The position numbers and the translations under genes were made by a program. 25,671 nucleotides of DNA from Didymodactylos carnosus (Eukaryota > Rotifera > Eurotatoria > Philodinida > Philodinidae), in NCBI GenBank assembly GCA_905250885.1, contig CAJNOQ010002207.1, forward strand, positions 1-25,671, read 5' to 3'. How positions within the stretch are numbered: position 1 is the first letter of the stretch; every line of letters starts with the position of its first letter. Under the pieces are notes generated by a model that worked only from the letters and a program-made list of their open reading frames with translations, had not been told where the DNA came from and searched no databases. Shown here in pieces: positions 1 through 9,997 of the stretch.

Positions 1-199
1 AAAGATTTTCTGAGATGACGACCGACAATAATTTATCTTGGTATGGTTTAATAATGTATGAACCAACATTGTTGACATTATACAAAAGTCTTTGTGTAAA
101 GGCACGCGTTAATAATTCCACTGCTTCTTGTTGTCGTGATTCATTTAGAATGTTCATGATGAACTCATCTGTTTCTTGGTAGAATGGTGAAAGAGACAT
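1..199 (-). CDS. N-terminal part of an unidentified protein, running off the window
   Basis: An ATG at 199-197 opens a minus-strand frame without stops to the window edge (66 codons). It starts MSLSPFYQETDEF and continues with an acidic, amphipathic stretch (ESRQQEAVELLTRAFTQRLL), then YIIKPYQDKLLSVVISENL. The pattern 'EAVELLTRAF' near the start loosely recalls the first helix of GNAT-type acyltransferases, but no catalytic or acetyl-CoA motif is inside the window, so I do not assign that function. Codon content and residue mix look like true coding sequence. The gene would continue on the left neighbour. No intron is needed in the visible part. A coincidental open frame remains possible because only 199 bases are seen. 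Confidence 0.45.
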   Translation of the reverse strand, partial: MSLSPFYQETDEFIMNILNESRQQEAVELLTRAFTQRLLYNVNNVGSYIIKPYQDKLLSVVISENL

Positions 200-1215
200 G
201 ATGGAGCTCATACATAAAGAATGTCCGCCAGAGTTTTAGATTCCGCCCCCTTTTCCTAATCACTCGCTTTTAGCTGCTGCATTTTAAGGTCAGAAATACA
301 GATTTCGGATAAATAACCAATATTGAGTTAAGCATGTGAATAGCGCAGACTGTCTATTGCTAAAAATACAGCCCGGTTTTCCAACATCAAAGATTTTGAG
401 GGTTTCTGAAGAAGTTTTCTAAGAGATCCAAAGAACTGATATTTCTGAAATGCAAACGTTTTAGCCAGATACCGAAACTATAGAGTCTCCATGACGTCAC
501 TGAACTGACATTACGTCAGTTTGTATAAACAGTTCTGATCAAAATCAGACGTCTCCCAGCGCTGAGAAATGCTTTCATCAAAAGGTACGATTGTTTTACT
601 ACGAGCTCCAAAATGTATACTACACACTGGTGTCACCATATGTCAAAAGTGACTTCCTATGACAACTGTTAGAAAGGTTTCTCCGTCAAATTAAGTGACA
701 GAATTAATGACATGACAGAGTCTGATTTTTGATTTAAAGTGTTCCTTGTCTAGAACTAGGTTTTGTGAAAAAATATTTTCAAGAAATTCTGCGATTTTGA
801 CTGTTACTGCTGCTGAAAACTCTTAGAAGGAAAACATACAAAATCCGGCTCGATCACACGGTTACCATGATCTTTAACTTTAACTTAAAATCAATTAAAG
901 CTCTTCGTCGTTTAACATAACTGACAAATCTTTTTAACATTAAATGTCCGCATTTTCCCTCGCGAACGCTAATAAGTGAAAATTTTATCGCAGTGTACTT
1001 CTGTAAGGCTAATATCCTTTGGAAGCTGTGCTTATATGGGACTGATCGTTTCTGAGATCAGCATCTGACCGGGGGGGACGGGAGTTAAGCGTTTTCGACT
1101 CATAAGTGGTGATCGTCTCTTTATTTTTACAGGAAGTCTCTTCTTCTTTCACTTATGAGCCATTGCAGATAAGGCAGGACCTATTACCGTATGTCACTGC
1201 TCAATTGGTCATCAC
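200..1215. other. No gene seen; presumed upstream/intergenic DNA
   Basis: AT-rich sequence with frequent stops in all frames. It would contain the promoter of the minus-strand gene starting at 199. I see no motif strong enough to name and no tandem or inverted repeat of note. Confidence 0.5.
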
Positions 1216-1219
1216 CCTA

Positions 1220-1425
1220 GTGGAAGTTCTTGAAGCCAAGAAAGCAAGATCTTGGAACATTTCTTAGCAAGAAATGATTCTTGAGCTCTCTTGTACATTT
1301 CTTGGCTAAGAATCAAAATGTAAATTTTCTTGGGTGTGTCTTGATGCAAGAAACTATGCTGTTGCAAGAAAAATCTATTTTGCCGATTACCTGCAAGAAA
1401 GTTATTTCTTGTAGCGAAAATATCG
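1220..1425. repeat. Cluster of CAAGAA/TTCTTG hexamers (left)
   Basis: About eleven exact CAAGAA or TTCTTG hexamers, plus near matches, in both orientations, fill about 200 bases, often spaced 10-25 bases apart, so the strand can fold on itself in many ways. A sister cluster lies at 1975-2125. Both contain a CAAGATCTTGG core followed by ACATT and CTTG, and both border a TAGCGAAAA/TTTTCGCTA sequence. Open frames in this stretch are products of the repeat and not genes. Confidence 0.6.
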
Positions 1426-1549
1426 TACAAAGTTGATACCAGCAGATAAATGTGCGAAATTTAATTTCTGACATTTTTGGTTGCGGCACCACATTTGCCA
1501 AATACTTCCTTCTGGGTAAAAAACGCTAATTATCGAAATTGGAGTTTTT

Positions 1550-1812
1550 CTCGCTAATTAACGCTTTTTCAGAACACTATAGGATAATCGGTGGTGTTCT
1601 ATTTTGTTTAGAGTTTGATTTTGTGCATTTTTTCTTGTATGCTACGGTGTCTCACTGATGAGAAAAACAGTAATTACTTTTCCTTGCTAATTATGAGTTT
1701 TTACAGAGCTCTATGGGTTCTATTCGATGCAGAATCTAATTTGAACGTTTTTTGTTCCAGCCTTTTTCCAACATTTTTTGTTGCTTGATGAGATACATCC
1801 TAATTATTTATT
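1550..1812 (+). repeat. Diverged tandem repeat in the core between the hexamer clusters
   Basis: Two halves of about 130 bases resemble each other: each begins with TCGCTAATTA or TTGCTAATTA, then a T-rich run ending in CAGA, then a CTATRGG and GTTCTATT motif, and ends with TGATGAGA followed by a short A/T-rich tail. A further GCTAATTA lies at about 1525. The similarity is low and was judged by eye. Confidence 0.35.
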
Positions 1813-1872
1813 TTTCGATAAGTTTGAGATTCTGCCTCATATTCAGACTGGTGAAAGAGAAGAAGATTCCGA

Positions 1873-1965
1873 AGTAGAATGGCCGAGTGGCATAAGGCGT
1901 GGAAGTCTGCATATTATAAACTAGACTATTTCACTGCATTGCAAGTTCGAATCTCGATCCTGGCA
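1873..1965 (+). tRNA. Degenerate tRNA-Leu-like unit (pseudo-tRNA or SINE head)
   Basis: TGGCCGAGTGG at 1880-1890 is a perfect RNA polymerase III A box of the Leu/Ser type, and the D stem GCC/GGC forms with TAAGGC after it. GTTCGAATC at 1945-1953 is a perfect B box at the spacing expected of a class II tRNA with a long variable arm. TCCTGGCA at 1958-1965 looks like a 3' acceptor end, but the 5' side (AGTAGAA) no longer pairs with it, and the T stem pairs only in part. AGTCT/AGACT can pair around a 14-base loop where the anticodon arm should be. A seven-T run follows directly. I read it as a decayed tRNA gene or the head of a tRNA-derived SINE; it may still be transcribed. Confidence 0.55.
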
Positions 1966-1970
1966 TTTCA

Positions 1971-1977
1971 TTTTTTT
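1971..1977 (+). terminator. T7 run, RNA polymerase III terminator of the tRNA-like unit
   Basis: Seven T residues begin six bases after the tRNA-like 3' end, which is where a Pol III terminator is expected. T-runs are common in this AT-rich DNA, so position is the main argument. Confidence 0.45.
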
Positions 1978-2125
1978 GCTTTTTTCTTGCCAGCAAGGCA
2001 AGAAATACATTTCTTGAGCAAGATGGTAAAAAGATTGTTTCCTGCACAAGAAATGACAAGATCTTGGGACATTCTTGCCCCAAAATCTTGCTATTTTTTG
2101 AATCCAAGAATTTTCGCTAGGGCTA
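1975..2125. repeat. Cluster of CAAGAA/TTCTTG hexamers (right)
   Basis: Several exact CAAGAA/TTCTTG hexamers, plus CAAGAT and ATCTTG variants, lie in both orientations and end with TTTTCGCTAG. Together with the cluster at 1220-1425 it brackets the AT-rich core and the tRNA-like unit, suggesting one composite element of roughly 900 bases. Confidence 0.55.
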
Positions 2126-2129
2126 CCAT

Positions 2130-4330
2130 CAAAAACATTTTCATGAATTTCGGCGACAACGGCAGGTTTAAAAGTTGTTTCATTACTGAGATGTTTAATT
2201 TCCACGAAAAATCTTGAAAAGTTCAAACCTTGAGAAACTGTTAGTTTAAACTTCATGTATCTCCATAACGGCACATTATTTAGACACAAAAATTGTGTCA
2301 TAAATACCAGAAAGTATCTACTCCAAACCCAATCAACTGCTAGTTTTGAACATGCCTTCGGTCTTTTTTTCGGGCAGATTTCTCACTCGCTATAATTTGT
2401 TTGGAGTACATCAGGTAAGTATAGCATCATGAGACAGCGTTTTGAGCTCTTTTAAAATCTGTAGAAATTTGTAAGCATAACTGTTCGTTGAAGTATGGAT
2501 TAAAGGCATACATCTATGCGCGTGTGCAAATACCCTAATCTTGGAAAAACTGAAACTTAGTTATGACTAATTAAATAGTTATAAAAGTATATTGACATAT
2601 GTAACTTGATATGCACTACAAAATGGTCAGTTTAAAAACGACAACTCCGTGTTTAGTTTTCTAACAGTTCCGCTTGGTTTTTTACCTGAGATAATGGGTT
2701 GAGCGGTAACAGATCGTGTCTTATCTGCAATGACTACTATAACATTTCATAAACACGTCGAAAAACCTGTAAGATTCGAAGATAGATACACAGGCATCAC
2801 CAGCTGAATGATACAGAAGTTGATAAAAACGAAAGATTTCCAGATTCGTGTCCGTTAATTATCATCCATTGAAAGGATCATCCTTTATGGACGACGTCGA
2901 ATTGTAGAAATGGCCTTTAAGTTCTGATTATATTCTAAATACAGTCAAAGTCAACTCGTAAACAGTTGATGAAGTATAGCTTAGTGTTGAACATTTAAGT
3001 TTTAAAAATCTTTCAAACTTCTGCTTCTGTTTGAAATAAAGGTGTCATAATGATGAGAGACAAAAAGGAAATGAAGAATAAATTATTAAAGTATTGTTGG
3101 AAAAACAGTAGGCACTGAAGCAATCACGTCTATTTCTAGAGAAGATGTTCACTTGTAAGACGAAAAGTCGCATACAAACACCTTTTCCTAAGAATAATAA
3201 AAAGGCACTTAGCAATAATTAAGAAGAGATAAAAATATATTATTTTTGTTGCTCGGTATACTTTTCACCTTTGTATTCATTGATAAGATATGGCTTCAAC
3301 TAAAAAATTGTCAGGGATATATTAGTCTTATTTTATTTTTAATAAAACTAACTGTTTGAGAAATGTCCGGTGGGATCGAAAAGTATGACATAGCACATCT
3401 GTGATGCCCAAGCCAAATGTCAAGCCCCATGGTTATCTGAGATCGATCGAATAGATACGAACTATTCTCGACCCACAACCGCACCTATGTTTTAACTTTT
3501 AAGCAACATTTCATTACAAATATCAAAGACGATGGATGAGGTGGCCTCGAATATTTAAGACAATGACACCGAACTTAACCCAGTTACTATCGATGCCAAA
3601 ATTGAATGGACTCTGTTGTTTTTGGAATAACTAGAGAACGCGACGCGCTAATAAGTAATGTTTTTTGTCAACATGTAGCTATGACTGAAACACGCCAAGG
3701 TGTGATAGAAAGAAAATTATCAATTAATTTTCTGGGCATTTTTTAAAAGAAGATTTCTATGAAACCAACTTGCCGTTTAGAGAAGCTCCGGTGGGTTTTC
3801 GACCAAAATTTATCCATTTTGTAGCCCAGGGTCCACTTTGCCATGAAAAAAAGCTCTAATTTCGAAGTACCCAAATAACTGTTTTATAGAGAACATTTAT
3901 CTTTAAATCATATTTATGCCCTCATCTTATTCCACCCTGACATTTTCCAACGTTCGGATATTTTGGATAGGAAAAATTTCAGAAAGTATCGAGCAAGGGC
4001 TCACAATACTGTCGTCGACTCATTCATATCGACGTAGTTGCATTTTAAGAGTGGTGTGCACTTCGGGTATTATTTACAGGAACAACAAGGTTGAGATATG
4101 AGTCGTCCTTCACGCACAAAGAAACATCTTTCGTTCTCCTTGTTATCTTCTGCACGTAATTATGGAGGGAAAGGAAGAGCAGTGCACATAATTGCTTTCA
4201 CTTTGTGTCTCCGGTCGAGCAGGAGCAACGGAGATAAGCGAGAAGAAGTAGCGATATCGAAAAGTCAACAGTGATATCACACATATTACTGTCTAACTAA
4301 AAAATAGACTTCTAAAGGAACACTAATTAG
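2130..4330. other. No confident gene; one possible small exon
   Basis: AT-rich sequence without a recognisable protein or RNA. The only signal is at 2352-2414 on the plus strand: an ATG, 21 codons (MPSVFFSGRF...) and a textbook CAG|GTAAGT donor. No matching second exon was found, so it is not called as a gene. Confidence 0.4.
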
Positions 4331-4334
4331 AGGT

Positions 4335-4372
4335 CTGCGGGACGGTTCCAGCCCTGCGGGATGGCTCCCTTA
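4335..4372 (+). repeat. Two tandem 19-base units, GC-rich
   Basis: CTGCGGGACGGTTCCAGCC is followed directly by a copy with three or four changes (CTGCGGGATGGCTCC...). It stands out from AT-rich surroundings. Function unknown. Confidence 0.5.
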
Positions 4373-4631
4373 AAGCTTGCATCATTTTTCTGAGACAACT
4401 TTGGTTTTTTTATTCAAAAAAAGTAAGAAGACAAAATCTATTTCGGAGCCTGCTAGACGTTTATCACAAAAAGATAAATATAAAATAGTCTTTTGTTAAG
4501 TCTTTTACTTTTCACTATCTGTAAAAACTACCATCGCTTTGACAGAGTTTCTGCTTCTTGACTGTTAATTGTCCATGCTCATCATTTCCATTTGACTGTT
4601 TTCGCTTTCCAGTACTTTTATCCATCGATAT

Positions 4632-5075
4632 TTATGTATCGAAACGATTTAATAAAGACAAATTTTTTTTAAGAAACATTAACTTGTTAATTTTTTCTGT
4701 TCCTAATCTTGTTCGACGATCAGTAATTGTGTTTTTTGGAGAAGAAAATAGTCTTTTGACCTCTGTGTTTGAAGCTAGAATGGCGAGTATTTCACGAGCC
4801 AATGAACATATAGTTGGAAATTCTTTGCCATGTGTTATCCAGTAACTAAGGACACCTTCGCCCTCATCTTTATCGATGGTTACCGTTGAACTCAAATAAT
4901 TATCACATTCTTTTTCTCACGCTATAATACTTTTAGCTGGCTGGTCAAAACACTGAACTTTAATCAATAATTGCCTCAATGGTATAACGCTATGAAGTGT
5001 AGGCCGTTTTGAATCACTTAACTGATCAAGCACTTCGTCAAATGCAGTTAGAAAAATACAAACACTTTGCAATAA
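4632..5075 (-). pseudogene. hAT-family transposase remnant (C-terminal dimerisation region)
   Basis: In one minus-strand frame the upstream part reads FDEVLDQLSDSKRPTLHSVIP, minus its first residue the usual hAT pattern of an 'F..vT..LS...PTl..viP' block. A TGA at 4919-4917 interrupts it. The same frame resumes with CDNYLSS, then SYWITHGKEFPTICSLAREI, LASNTEVKRLFSS, ITDRRTRLGTEKINKLMFLK and a stop at 4632. This is the hAT C-terminal dimerisation domain (W, FP, LAR, S..E.R.FS, RR..L, FLK). In hAT proteins a long segment lies between these two blocks; here about a dozen codons and the stop separate them, so the middle is deleted. No BED zinc finger or catalytic DDE core is visible. It is a dead copy. 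Immediately upstream, 5033-5057 is echoed at 5122-5146 (see findings). Confidence 0.85.
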
Positions 5076-5136
5076 TTATTCAAATAGTTAGTTAGGTAAC
5101 TAGAATTAGTAACAGAGACCAGCTCATTGAATGCGG

Positions 5137-6287
5137 TTAGAAAAACATTGAGCATATGAAAAGCTCCGTTGAAACGATTATCACTGAATTAAGCGTAGAA
5201 GGCACATCATCAGCCGCTGGTTCATTTAATGATAACGGTTTTATAGCATCCGGCAGTCCAAACTCTGTTATTGGTCTATTAATTCTGATGGTCTTATTGA
5301 AACTCCAGTTATTACAGAGTTGTTCAACTTGCATTTTTCCTTTGCAATTAAAAGCTTTTGCTAATTTATCAGAAGTGAATGTCATTTGTTTAGCATATAC
5401 TAGCTGGACTTTAACATGTCTACTGCAATGAGAGGATGCTGCAATTTCAGCTACAAGCATATACACCAATCGATTTTGCGAATCATGATCAAACTCTTGT
5501 CGTAACTTGCTTATAACTTGTTTTCGAGTTTGATAATTAGGAATACATGTTAGCTTGTATCTGAACATATTATGGTGCTAAAACCGTTAATTTTTTAAAG
5601 AAAGGAATAAAAATCGATTGCGGTTTGTGCCAAGATAGTTTATCTAGAATGGAAAAAGATATAAGCTAGGAACGAATAAATGCATGTGGTCTACGAGACA
5701 GAAAAATCGCGCAGCTTTATTCTAAAAACAGATAAGACGTTTTTTGACATTCAGTTTTATTGACAATCATAGTAAAAATGAATCAAATAATTAGTGGTAA
5801 AACAGTTATTCATTGACGATTATTTGAAAATTTCGAAGCCTAATTGTATTTGGTTCTTGAATTTTTAATTAATAAAACGCGGAGATACACTTACAGAAAA
5901 AGTATCTTTTGATGCAGGAACGGTAACTTGTTCGGCCATAACTTTGTTCCAATATTCTGAAATAAAAGTATGTAATGATTTCAATATTAACGAAAATTAC
6001 TGCACTTACGTCGATCTCTTTCTTGAAGACGAAGAAGTCGCTCTAGTTGACGAAGACGTTGCTGCTGATAACGATGACGTCGCTCTTCTGCTCTACATTT
6101 TAGTTCCCATTTTTTATCTTGTTCATGGCACCAGTCATCGTCGCGTTGTTTTCCCATGATCACTCCATGTGGAATCCATGGTGCTTTTTTTTGTTCTAAA
6201 AGGAGAAAATTATTTGAGTAACATACCAACGGTCGGTGTCGTGTTGCACGACTCACCAACTTTTATTTCCTCACTGCTACTTCCCAT
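5137..6287 (-). CDS. Spliced gene of unknown function with an R/Q/E-rich coiled coil
   Basis: ATG at 6287. Exon 1 6287-6257 (MGSSSEEIKV), intron 6256-6196 (GTGAGT..TTTTAG, 61), exon 2 6195-6010, intron 6009-5957 (GTAAGT..TTTCAG, 53), exon 3 5956-5895, intron 5894-5578 (GTAAGT..TTTTAG, 317), exon 4 from 5577, open to TAA at 5137. Phases (1,1,0) agree at each junction. Exon 2 has KKAPWIPHGV, then a charged helix (EERRHRYQQQRLRQLERLLR) continuing to ERDRQYWNKVM across the second junction: a likely coiled coil, as seen in many chromatin or transposon-derived DNA-binding proteins. Exon 4 (RYKLTCIPNYQTRKQVISKL, then CSRHVKVQLVYAKQMTF) has no family I recognise. The end is uncertain: exon 4 may splice before 5137, and its last codons overlap the hAT-like repeat. 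Expression seems plausible given three consensus donors. Confidence 0.6.
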
Positions 6288-6787
6288 CTTCCGATTGCTT
6301 GAAAAACAAAATGTAATAAACTTATATCTAAAATGATTCTCTTCGAAAATAACAATTAATATGAAAATCTATATATACACAAATAAATATAGAAGAGTAA
6401 CGTCTAGGAAACCACGGGATAAAAATGATAACATATCAAATTGAGTAAATCAGCAGCTAATGAAAAAACATTCCGCACGCTAACGAAAGTAACAGTCAAA
6501 ATGCGCGCATTCTTATGATTGTCAATGTACTTCACACATTCATCTACGATACGAGTCACTGCAGCAGTAACTCGTAACTCAGCATTCGTATCTTAACGAC
6601 AAAGAATCAATACAATATACACCCTCAATCACTGAAAACCGCCTTACTTTGACTTTCGTCTATCCGGTCTTCAGTCAGGCCACTTACATCTGTTGCACAT
6701 ATCGAAATAACGAGAAAAAAAGCAAGTTGCAACTCACCGACAAACAAAACATTCGAAAACGTTACAAGAAAGAAAAACTTAACAATT
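6288..6787. other. Spacer between two minus-strand genes
   Basis: AT-rich. The promoter of the coiled-coil gene and the 3' end of the SENP-like gene should lie here. No distinct motif was recognised. Confidence 0.35.
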
Positions 6788-7107
6788 TTATGTCTGTAAT
6801 GATAGTTTTCCTGAAATGACCTCATTCAATACTTCACGACAATAATTTTTCATTTGGTGATCTGATAAATCAAGAGGTTCTTTCTGTAACAAACGTTTCG
6901 CGAACTGGCAACAGTAGACGCCGCAGTCGATGTTGTTCCGTTGTCGCCTTTTCGCTTCATAATGTGACAGCCACTGATCTATTGCCTTATTAAAGCGTTT
7001 GTACTGGCTGACAACAAACGAGTGCACCACATGTTGATTTCTAATGTTTGAAGATCTGCGTGTGTCACTCTTTGATCATCTACTTCTGCAATAATTACAT
7101 TGCTCAT
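6788..7107 (-). pseudogene. Ulp1/SENP-type SUMO protease (peptidase C48) with an internal deletion
   Basis: ATG at 7107 gives MSNVIIAEVDDQRVTHADLQ then TLEINMW, which fits the start of a Ulp1/SENP catalytic domain (the 'it..DL..L....WLnD' block). The frame then jumps: from about 7030 the next frame reads SQYKRFNKAIDQWLSHYEAK followed by QRNNIDCGVYCCQFAKRLLQ and ends NEVISGKLSLQT-stop at 6788. The Q-x5-C spacing around DCGV holds the oxyanion Gln and catalytic Cys of C48 proteases, and the ending matches where SENP proteins normally stop. The stretch that should carry the D/N after WL, the HW(H) catalytic His and the catalytic Asp is missing, along with the reading frame. It is probably inactive. 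A very short intron at the junction (about 23 bases) would be too small to explain the gap. Confidence 0.75.
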
Positions 7108-7319
7108 TGCAACTACAGTTAGAAAACGAAAGAGAATGGAGTACAAGATACTGACATTAATCTTGATAATATATATCTAGAAATTCGAAAAACAAATTTC
7201 CATGTTTTCTCGCGCCAGAACAAAAGTTATCGTGTATTTTCAATATACTATAAATGTGCTATACAAGTTTTTCTTTTCGATGAACCAAGAACCATATGCA
7301 TAGTCTGAATTAGGTATGC

Positions 7320-7357
7320 ATCGAGTCCGAGTCATACGTGAGATACTCGGACTCGAT
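7320..7357. repeat. Perfect 13-bp inverted repeat
   Basis: ATCGAGTCCGAGT, a 12-base loop and ACTCGGACTCGAT form a perfect hairpin in otherwise AT-rich DNA, followed by more CTCGACTACTCGA. No gene adjoins it, so a terminator role is not supported. Confidence 0.7.
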
Positions 7358-7741
7358 ACTCGACTACTCGATTGTTCCAATCTATTATCAAAACCAAAAT
7401 ATAAAACCGGGGGCCATTCTTTGAATAACTGTTCAACGAATGTAGATGAAGACTGGCGGTTTTCGCTGTCCGATAGGCAAGACCTAACCACATGTTTTCG
7501 TAAGCCAAAAATATTTAGAAATGTTTTTCAAAAACCGCTTTCTAACTGGAAAATTTGACATTGCAATATATTGATTTCTTTTCATGAATAGATAGACTGA
7601 AGTATTCTCCACAAAACAGAACCTAAGCGAGAGCTTCATCTGTCATGGTTACGCAGGGGACGAGATTTTCCTGGGAGCCCTAGGACTGCTCTTCATTTCA
7701 GTCAATGAGTACCAGCAATGCATGGAAACATAAGTTTCGAC

Positions 7742-7863
7742 TACCGGGTGATCCAAAAGTGTTGCAACATCTTATGTTTTTCGAATATTTCAGCCTAGAT
7801 ACAACATAGATTATTCAATATGTTTTCAAAAGGTGCGCAATTCAAATCTCTACAAAATTGATG
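7742..7863 (+). repeat. Direct repeat copy 1, mariner-end-like
   Basis: Begins TA-CCGGGTGATCCAAAAGT and ends ...CTACAAAATTGATG. A second copy at 8425-8548 differs at about six positions plus a 2-base indel. The opening resembles the terminal repeats of mariner-like elements that follow a TA target (compare the common CGGGTG.CCCAAAAGT type), so it may be a solo end or a small non-autonomous element; no transposase is present. Confidence 0.65.
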
Positions 7864-7980
7864 AAAGGGTTCTAAAAAAAGCGAAAAGGAAATGGATGAT
7901 ATGTTCTACTTGTACTACTTGTTGAATAAATTCGTGTAGATACACGCGTCGAGTATGGTACGAAAAATGGTATATGTTTC

Positions 7981-8385
7981 TAAAAAAACTAGCGAAAATC
8001 AAGTTCTTCAAAAACTAGGGTTTTCCCCCTGTTTTCACCTGCTATTAAATAATTCACAAGTCACTCAAAAAACATCAGAAAGAATTCAAAACTTCAGGAT
8101 ATACAGTATTTGGGCTGTTTTATATTCTGTTTGTAAGAAATCAACAAGAAAGCTTCATAAAACCTTTTGGTTTCTCGATAGGATTTCGGAAAAAAATCAG
8201 GACGAAAACATCATTTTTTAATTTTTTCGATTTTGTAATCACATCTAGCGGACAGAATTAACTATATCCTGAAAGTTTGGACCCATTCTGATGTTTCTGG
8301 AGTGACTTGTGAATTTTTTAATAGCAGGTGAAAACAGGCGGAAAACCCTAGTTTTTGAAGAACTTGATTTTCGCTAGTTTTTAAA
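7981..8385. mobile_element. Foldback element with about 120-base inverted arms
   Basis: The left arm 7981-8104 (ACTAGCGAAAATCAAGTTCT ... TTCAGGATAT) is matched in reverse complement by 8262-8385, with a loop of about 156 bases between. The outer 45 bases are nearly identical; the inner part has scattered changes. No coding capacity. It lies between the two direct copies at 7742 and 8425, which looks like a MITE or foldback element placed inside or between older repeats. Confidence 0.75.
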
Positions 8386-8424
8386 ATTTCTTGTTAAAAA
8401 CAAATATTGCCAAGCTATTCACCA

Positions 8425-8548
8425 TACCGGGTGATCCAAAAGTTTTGCAATATCTTGTGTTTTTCGAGTATTTCAGCCTATAGATACAACATAGATTATT
8501 CAATATGTTTTCAAAAGATGCGCAATTCAATTCTCTACAAAATTGATG
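8425..8548 (+). repeat. Direct repeat copy 2, mariner-end-like
   Basis: Same orientation as copy 1 (7742-7863) and about 94-95% identical by eye count. Again starts with TA followed by CCGGGTGATCCAAAAGT. What follows the two copies differs. Confidence 0.65.
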
Positions 8549-9990
8549 TTCACTATATTTTGCAGTAATCAACTTCTAACTTTCTAGAGGTCAAACACTT
8601 CGATGCAATCAAGTTCAACTACTTCCCATCGATTCTCGGAATGTTTTGCGAATCTTTTGTGCGCTGACGATAAATACTGAGAAGATCAGGTATTCATTTT
8701 TCGATAGTGCATCAACAGTTTTTTCAAAAATATATAAGACCTTCTCGAGCCGGTATCGATTGCCGTAGCAAAAACTCTTTTATTTAATTTTGATCATGAA
8801 AATAGCTTCTTTGCAGCAATTAACTATTTCCCAACCCTATAAAACGTTCGTTTACTGTTTTTGTGGTAGGAAGAAAGGTAAATCGTTTTATTATTTATAA
8901 AATTAAATAAATAAAGCCTAATGAGGATGAAGATGGTAATTCTCCTAGCCACCAAATCGTAATTTCAACCTAAAAAGCTCTCTTAAATATTACTGAGATG
9001 AATCCTTGCTTATCGTTATGAAATTTTGAAAACTGAGAAAAAACTTCTTATACACTTAGCAACTTTTTTCTATTGTGACCACTTTCGTTTTGATTGATAA
9101 ATTTTAAAAAACTGTAGAACCCACTCAGCTAGAAACTGTTCAAAGACTTTTTCACATGTATATCTCACTTATTTTATGCCGATAAAAAGGCTCGATGTGC
9201 TGTAAAACAGCTTTTCAAAGCTTCTCGTTAGAAATGCAAATCTTTCGTTCACTCCGTTCCACCATCGTACAGAATATGTGCTATTGAGAACAGCTCATAG
9301 CCACGGTAACGAGCAGCACGGAAAATGACGGCATCCGAACTAGCAACCGTCAGAAAGATTTCGTGCACAAGCAGGAAACGTTCGACCTACCGAGGCCCAC
9401 CGAGTTTTTTGGCATTATGGAGCACAGACCAACAGCCTAAACATCCTGGTTACGCCTTTGATAAATATGCTGGTTCTTTCTAGTTGCCGTATCTAAGCAC
9501 AGTCATATCCTTCTGTTTTTTGTCTGTGTCGTATTTAGACATATCTATCCACCTTCTTTATTTCACAGATATCTTTAGTCACAAACAAAAACATCTTTTG
9601 GTAACGTAAAATAAAAATCAAGTTTGTACTCTCATCACGGTGGAAAACTAAGCATCAGTTGTTATCTAGTCTAAAGCTACTAAAACAAAAGACTAAATAA
9701 GATCACCACGTTTACATGTGAATTAATTCTGCCACACGAAGAACGAACAAGATAAAAAAAACAACTCTGATAGCTAATCATCATCATTTTCTTCATGGAA
9801 TTTGTTTGTTAGCAATTTATTTATTTATATTTTGTAATGTATTTGATGCTTGAGTGACAAACGAATGAACAGGCATATTTATGTATTCTGATACATATAC
9901 CTTTTGAATAGTCTTAATCTCTGCATTCTGCAGTGCAATGTTGTATCTTGTCTGCAAAAGTTAACACGATTGTTGACAACTAAACACCTG
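8549..9990. other. No gene seen
   Basis: AT-rich DNA with short frames only. The part 9240-9480 has a somewhat higher GC content and could be a decayed coding piece, but neither strand gave a family I recognise. Confidence 0.45.
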
Positions 9991-9997
9991 CAACTCT

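Noticed and set aside
1879..2301. Opposed open frames of 112 and 126 codons
   Set aside because: They overlap the tRNA-like unit and hexamer cluster; the peptides are low in complexity and repeat-derived.
7600..7733. Plus-strand frame SESFICHGYAGDEIFLGALG
   Set aside because: It looks like a membrane segment, but only about 45 codons are open and no neighbouring exon or family could be recognised.
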